Program-made: the position numbers and the translations under genes | Notes under the pieces: generated by a model | The model's input: only the letters and a program-made list of their open reading frames with translations | Told to the model about the DNA's origin: nothing | Database searches by the model: none | In this document: positions 6,188 through 9,355 of the stretch, piece by piece | Numbering within the stretch: the first letter of the stretch is position 1 | How the letters are laid out: each line of letters begins with the position of its first letter | NCBI GenBank assembly: GCA_021796375.1 | Contig: JAJYJF010000055.1 | Coordinates: 1-9,355 of the forward strand | Direction of reading: 5' to 3' | DNA: 9,355 nucleotides | Source: Chloroflexota bacterium | GTDB lineage: Bacteria; Chloroflexota; Anaerolineae; Anaerolineales; Anaerolineaceae

Positions 6188-7198
6188 ATGAAGACGGATA
6201 GACGGACAAGCTCCCTGGGCGGCCTGGCGCGCGGAGCCGGGCTGGCTGCCGGGACCCTCGCGGCGGCCGCGGGATGGTGGATCACCTACAGCCGGTTCTG
6301 GATCCATCACAAGCTGCCGCTGCCGAAGGCGATCGACGCCGACCTGCGCAGTTTTGACAGCGAGGCGGCCGGGATGCTCGGCTATTACCAGGCCAGCGAA
6401 TCCGCCGGCCGGCCGCTCCTCCTGGTTCACTCGGTCAATGCCGCGGCCAGCTCGTATGAGATGGGGCCGGTCTTCAGCCGGTTTCGCGCTCGCCGCCCGG
6501 TGGTCGCGGTGGACCTCCCCGGGTTTGGCTTTTCCGAGCGGTCGGACCGGCTGTATTCGGCGCGCCTGTACCATGAGGCGATCCTGGATTTGATCGGGAA
6601 GCTGTTCGACGAACCGGTCGACGTGGTGGCGCTCTCGCTGGGCTGCGAGTTCGCCGCCCGGGCAGCCCTGATCGACCCGGAGAAGATCCGCTCGCTGGCC
6701 TTCATCTCGCCCTCCGGGCTGGGCGCGCGGCGGCGGACGCGCGGGCCGCGGCGCGCGGGGCTCACCGGCCGCGGGGACCGGGCGCACCGCGTCCTCTCCA
6801 ACCGACTGTGGGGCCTGCCGCTGTTCGATTTGATCGCCACACAAGCCAGCATCCAGTTCTTCCTGCAGCAGAGTTTTACCGGCGCTGTCCCGGACGATAT
6901 GGTCCGCTACGCCTACGCGTCGGCCCACCAGCCGGGCGCGCAGTTTGCGCCGCTGTATTTCTTGAGCGGCAAGCTTTTCACCCCCAACATCCTGCCCGCG
7001 TTTTACGCCCGCCTCGAGCAGCCGGTGCTGGTCCTTTACGACCGGGACGCCTATACCGGCTTCGGTAACCTGCCCGGGCTGATCGATGCGCGCAAAAACT
7101 GGCAGGCCACCCGCATCCTCCCCACCCGCGGGCTGCCGCAGTTCGAGCGCATGGATGACGTCGCCCGCGAGCTGGAGCGCTTCTGGGAGGGGGAGTAA
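6188..7198 (+). CDS. Membrane-anchored alpha/beta-hydrolase-fold protein lacking the catalytic histidine
   Basis: This predicts a 336-residue alpha/beta-hydrolase-fold protein with a hydrophobic N-terminal helix (about 11-34, LAAGTLAAAAGWWITYS) that probably anchors or exports it. The core reads LLLVHSVNAAASSYEMGPVF (77-96; the HG oxyanion motif is here HS), VAVDLPGFGFSERSD (106-120), a nucleophile elbow ALSLG with Ser150, FISPSG (172-177), and VLVLYDRD with Asp285 or Asp287 as the probable acid. A basic insertion (RRRTRGPRRAGLTGRGDR, 181-198) lies at the lid position. The usual C-terminal block GHxPxxE reads GLPQFE (315-320), as though the histidine were deleted. The ATG at 6188 has GAGG 5 nt upstream; a GTG two codons earlier is possible. 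The next gene is a prenyltransferase with its own putative promoter. The substrate is unknown, and if no other histidine substitutes the protein may be non-hydrolytic or use altered chemistry. Confidence 0.85.
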   Translation: MKTDRRTSSLGGLARGAGLAAGTLAAAAGWWITYSRFWIHHKLPLPKAIDADLRSFDSEAAGMLGYYQASESAGRPLLLVHSVNAAASSYEMGPVFSRFRARRPVVAVDLPGFGFSERSDRLYSARLYHEAILDLIGKLFDEPVDVVALSLGCEFAARAALIDPEKIRSLAFISPSGLGARRRTRGPRRAGLTGRGDRAHRVLSNRLWGLPLFDLIATQASIQFFLQQSFTGAVPDDMVRYAYASAHQPGAQFAPLYFLSGKLFTPNILPAFYARLEQPVLVLYDRDAYTGFGNLPGLIDARKNWQATRILPTRGLPQFERMDDVARELERFWEGE

Positions 7199-7284
7199 TC
7201 CGAGCTCCCTTCCGCGTCCCCTCCGGCGGAGCGATCACCCCATAGAAGGATGGCAAATCATTCGCCCGCTGTCTCATCGTGGAT

Positions 7285-7290
7285 TATAAT
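7285..7290 (+). promoter_or_regulatory. Possible -10 element of the prenyltransferase gene
   Basis: A perfect TATAAT lies 38 bp before the prenyltransferase start in a 130-bp gap. No convincing -35 is present; TTCGCC at 7261-7266 is the nearest, with an 18-bp spacer. The rest of the gap holds only a short CTCC/GGAG hairpin at 7221-7231 without a T-run, so read-through from the hydrolase gene is also possible. Confidence 0.4.
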
Positions 7291-7328
7291 CGTCAAAAAT
7301 ATCTCAATACAGGAAGAGGGCTGGCTCT

Positions 7329-8333
7329 ATGAATGTTGGCATGTGGGGTAAGGCGCTGCGCGGGATCCCGCGCTTAGATAAAACCGAGTGGAAAAAGCTG
7401 GACGTGATCGCGCGCTGGCTGATCGCCACCCGGGCCGCGGTCCTGATCATGACCTTCCTTTCCGCGGCCATCGCCGGCATCCTGGCCGTCCGGGACGGGC
7501 ATTTCAACGCGGCGGACTGGATCGTGATGATGATCGGGCTGGTGATGTCGCACGCGACCAATAACCTGCTCAACGATCTGACCGATTACCGGCGCGGGGT
7601 CGATAAGGACAACTACTTCCGCACCCAGTACGGGCCCCAGCCGCTCGAATCCGGGTTCATGACCACCCGCGAGCTGCTGGTCTACGCCGGGATCACCGGC
7701 GGGATCGCTCTTGCCTGTGGGCTGTACCTGGTGGCCGTGCGCGGCTGGCTGGCCCTGATCCTGCTGGCCGCGGGGGCGTTCTTCGTCCTCTTCTATACCT
7801 GGCCTTTGAAATACATCGGGATGGGCGAGCTGGCGGTGCTGCTGGTCTGGGGGCCGCTGATGGTGGGGGGCGGTTACTTCGTCACGACCGGCCTCTGGAA
7901 CTGGAACGTGCTCCTGGCCGGGCTGCCGTACGCGCTCGGCGTCACCACCGTGATTTTTGGAAAGCACATCGATAAGTACCGGGAGGACCAGACGAAAGGG
8001 ATCCATACCGTCCCGGTGATCATCGGCGAGAAGGCCGGCCGCTACACGGTGATGGCGATGTTCGCGCTGCAGTACCTCTCCGTGATCTACCTGGTCGCGA
8101 TCCGGTTCTTCAGCCCGGTGATGCTCGTCGTGCTGATCTCGCTGACCCTGGTCCCGCGCGTGTGGGCCATGTACAGCCGCCCCAAACCGGAGACCCGCCC
8201 GGAGAGCTACCCGGCCGATGCCTGGCCGCTGTGGTTCGTGGCCATGGCGTTCGAGCACAACCGCCGGTTCGGGCTGTGGTTCCTGTTCGGCCTGATCGTG
8301 GAGACGGCGCTGCACGCGTTCGGGGTGCTGTAG
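7329..8333 (+). CDS. UbiA/MenA-family polyprenyltransferase
   Basis: This predicts a 334-residue integral membrane prenyltransferase that attaches an isoprenoid chain to an aromatic acceptor using a Mg-bound prenyl diphosphate. The first aspartate-rich motif is NLLNDLTDYRRGVD (79-92), the NxxNDxxDxxxGxD form typical of 1,4-dihydroxy-2-naphthoate prenyltransferase (MenA). The second is DKYREDQTKGIHTVP (215-229). About nine hydrophobic segments are visible (near 34-52, 62-78, 116-136, 140-158, 166-186, 194-210, 239-258, 263-279 and 315-333). A 30-residue hydrophilic N-terminus would face the cytoplasm. A charged C-terminal loop (RPKPETRPESYPADAWP, 284-300) precedes the last helix. The start ATG at 7329 has AGAGGG 8 nt upstream; ATG 7341 is an alternative. 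Menaquinone synthesis is the best guess, but no other men gene is here, so another prenylated lipid or pigment cannot be ruled out. Confidence 0.88.
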   Translation: MNVGMWGKALRGIPRLDKTEWKKLDVIARWLIATRAAVLIMTFLSAAIAGILAVRDGHFNAADWIVMMIGLVMSHATNNLLNDLTDYRRGVDKDNYFRTQYGPQPLESGFMTTRELLVYAGITGGIALACGLYLVAVRGWLALILLAAGAFFVLFYTWPLKYIGMGELAVLLVWGPLMVGGGYFVTTGLWNWNVLLAGLPYALGVTTVIFGKHIDKYREDQTKGIHTVPVIIGEKAGRYTVMAMFALQYLSVIYLVAIRFFSPVMLVVLISLTLVPRVWAMYSRPKPETRPESYPADAWPLWFVAMAFEHNRRFGLWFLFGLIVETALHAFGVL

Positions 8334-8386
8334 CCTCGGTACAAATCGATATATCGGCCGCAAGGCATCTAAAAACCCAAGAAAGA

Positions 8387-8438
8387 GCCGAAATAGAGGG
8401 TTTTACGCGATCCCGCGCGTAAAACCCTCTATTTCGGC
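8387..8438. repeat. Perfect 23-bp inverted repeat with 6-nt loop
   Basis: Positions 8387-8409 and 8416-8438 are exact reverse complements, separated by ATCCCG. The outer part of each arm is A/T-rich and includes an AAAACCCTCT / AGAGGGTTTT core; the tip is GC-rich (ACGCG / CGCGT). It lies in the gap between the plus-strand prenyltransferase and the minus-strand concanavalin-like gene, which converge. On the minus strand, TCTTTCTT and then T5 follow some bases on, so a bidirectional terminator is possible, but neither side has a T-run right after the stem. A palindromic dispersed repeat (REP or MITE-like) is the main alternative. A 10-bp palindrome CGATATATCG (8347-8356) lies just upstream. Confidence 0.85.
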
Positions 8439-8448
8439 GTTAATTCCA

Positions 8449-8466
8449 CTCTCGCGGGCGCGAGAG
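8449..8466. repeat. Second palindrome, 8-bp arms
   Basis: CTCTCGCG (8449-8456) and CGCGAGAG (8459-8466) are perfect reverse complements around GG, ten bases after the large inverted repeat. The rest of this convergent gap (8467-8614) contains runs of G and C with partial complementarity (CCCCTCCCGGAGCGC against GCGGGGAG near 8487-8520) but no gene or recognisable signal. Confidence 0.6.
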
Positions 8467-8614
8467 ACGCGGACGCCTTCCCGATGCCCCTCCCGGAGCG
8501 CCTTACCGCAGCGGGGAGCGGGTCGTGGGGGAGCAAAATGCAGGACCCCGCGCGGTTTAGCTTTGAGAACCAGAGCCGTTTTCCCCAACTTCCCTGGCGC
8601 TTGAGCCGCCGGTC

Positions 8615-9355
8615 TCACCCGATCTGCAGGGATTCAACCTCGAGCCAGACCGGTTCCTGCGCGGGCAGGCTCCCGAAGCGGACCTTCCCGCCGGGCGGGA
8701 AGGCGGCAAACTGGTTGTCGATCCAGAGGACAAACCCGAGCGGTCCCCGCGGCGCGGTAGGCGCCAGCCGGAGGAGCTCGTCATCGATAAAAAAGGCAGC
8801 CGAATCCGCGCGCCACTCCAGCCGGTAGGCGTGCCAGGCGGTGGGATCGACCTCCAGCCGGGCCGCCGATTCGGCGATCCCCCGGCGGGCCAGCCGGCGC
8901 AGCAGGCGCGCGGCGGGCGGCAGGGCTAGCAGCGGCAGGGTAAGAGCGCCCAATGGGAGCAGCACCGCTGGCAGCTTCGTGGCGCGAAATACCGCCGCCA
9001 GGAATCCGTCCGCGGGGAGATCGTCCCGAAAAGAAAGATAATTGGGCGGTGAAGCGTAAAAGAACCAGGCGGCATCCGGCAGGGCCGGGAGCCGGCGGGA
9101 CATGCCGCCCAAGCCGATGCTGGCCGAGAACGGGTCGTTCCAGAAGCCAAACCCCCAGGTTCCGGGGATCCCGGCGGCAGAGACCCGCGCCCGCAGGCTC
9201 AGCCGGACCGGGGGGCGCCAGCACAGCCGGCTGCGCGGGAGCCCCAGGTAGTCATCCAGCTGCGCCCAGCGGTAGGCTTTCGCCGGCCCGGCCGGCAGGC
9301 TCAGCCGCCAGGCTCCGGGGCGCAGGGATTCGACCGCGCCGCCGCCGGATTGGCG
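8615..9355 (-). CDS. Concanavalin-like (GH16-resembling) domain protein, 5' end cut by window edge
   Basis: 246 codons are open from the right edge to a TGA at 8615; the true start lies outside the window. The visible part looks like a jelly-roll lectin/glucanase domain: LSLRARVSAAGIPGTWGFGFWNDPF (52-76 of the fragment), AWFFYASPPNYLSF (96-109), AWHAYRLEWRADSAAFFIDDELL (173-195, the GH16-type W-H-x-Y-x-x-E-W block) and GPLGFVLWIDNQ (204-215). The GH16 catalytic motif ExDxxE is not seen, so this is probably not an active glucanase. A hydrophobic, Leu/Pro-rich stretch (about 128-147, then RLLRRLARR) is inserted where a surface loop would be expected and may be membrane-associated. The function is unknown; carbohydrate binding is a structural guess. 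It converges on the prenyltransferase and is unlikely to be linked to it. Confidence 0.75.
   Translation of the reverse strand, partial: RQSGGGAVESLRPGAWRLSLPAGPAKAYRWAQLDDYLGLPRSRLCWRPPVRLSLRARVSAAGIPGTWGFGFWNDPFSASIGLGGMSRRLPALPDAAWFFYASPPNYLSFRDDLPADGFLAAVFRATKLPAVLLPLGALTLPLLALPPAARLLRRLARRGIAESAARLEVDPTAWHAYRLEWRADSAAFFIDDELLRLAPTAPRGPLGFVLWIDNQFAAFPPGGKVRFGSLPAQEPVWLEVESLQIG

Noticed and set aside
4272..6209. A 645-codon open frame on the minus strand opposite the AOR gene
   Set aside because: It mirrors the AOR codons in a GC-rich gene, has no family motifs and has a His/Arg/Gly/Pro-heavy composition typical of antisense shadows. The AOR on the plus strand has clear conserved motifs.
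7374..8363. A 329-codon open frame on the minus strand opposite the prenyltransferase
   Set aside because: It is rich in His, Gln, Asp and Arg with no hydrophobic core, the expected mirror of a membrane protein gene.
8387..8466. A CRISPR array or transposon ends
   Set aside because: There is one inverted pair, no spaced direct repeats, no transposase, and no target-site duplication that I could find around it.
8403..8618. Short open frames on both strands in the convergent gap
   Set aside because: They run through the inverted repeat, have no ribosome site, and their translations show no recognisable pattern.

Overview
The window is GC-rich and tightly packed. It carries eight protein-coding genes (two cut by the window edges) and no RNA gene, CRISPR array or transposase that I can see. 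The gene content points to an anaerobic bacterium that uses a tungsto/molybdopterin aldehyde oxidoreductase and fermentative acyl-CoA chemistry. The overall look would suit a Chloroflexota (Anaerolineae-like) genome, but that is an impression from gene content and style, not a phylogenetic result.

Left half, minus strand, read right to left from a divergent promoter near 3.7 kb: a 528-residue NAD(P)-dependent aldehyde dehydrogenase of the 1-pyrroline-5-carboxylate dehydrogenase type; a 170-bp gap holding a G/C-rich inverted repeat; a 76-residue two-helix membrane protein; and the A and B subunits of a glutaconate-type (family I) CoA-transferase. The B subunit runs off the left edge with its catalytic glutamate visible.

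Centre, plus strand: a 721-residue aldehyde:ferredoxin oxidoreductase (AOR) family protein, transcribed divergently from the dehydrogenase. It ends in a strong intrinsic terminator. The two divergent genes share a 244-bp spacer with a recognisable promoter for each and a small imperfect palindrome between them. Together with the CoA-transferase they would connect acyl-CoA, free carboxylate and aldehyde pools to both ferredoxin and NAD(P)H. That is a coherent catabolic or fermentative module whose substrate cannot be read from the sequence.

Right half: a membrane-anchored alpha/beta-hydrolase-fold protein that keeps the serine nucleophile but lacks the usual C-terminal catalytic histidine; a UbiA/MenA-type prenyltransferase with both aspartate-rich motifs; then a 281-bp convergent gap with a perfect 23-bp inverted repeat and a second palindrome; and finally, on the minus strand, the C-terminal part of a concanavalin-like (GH16-resembling) protein that runs off the right edge. 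I saw no obviously new multi-gene system. The best leads are the AOR variant and its neighbourhood, the His-less hydrolase, and the long perfect inverted repeat.
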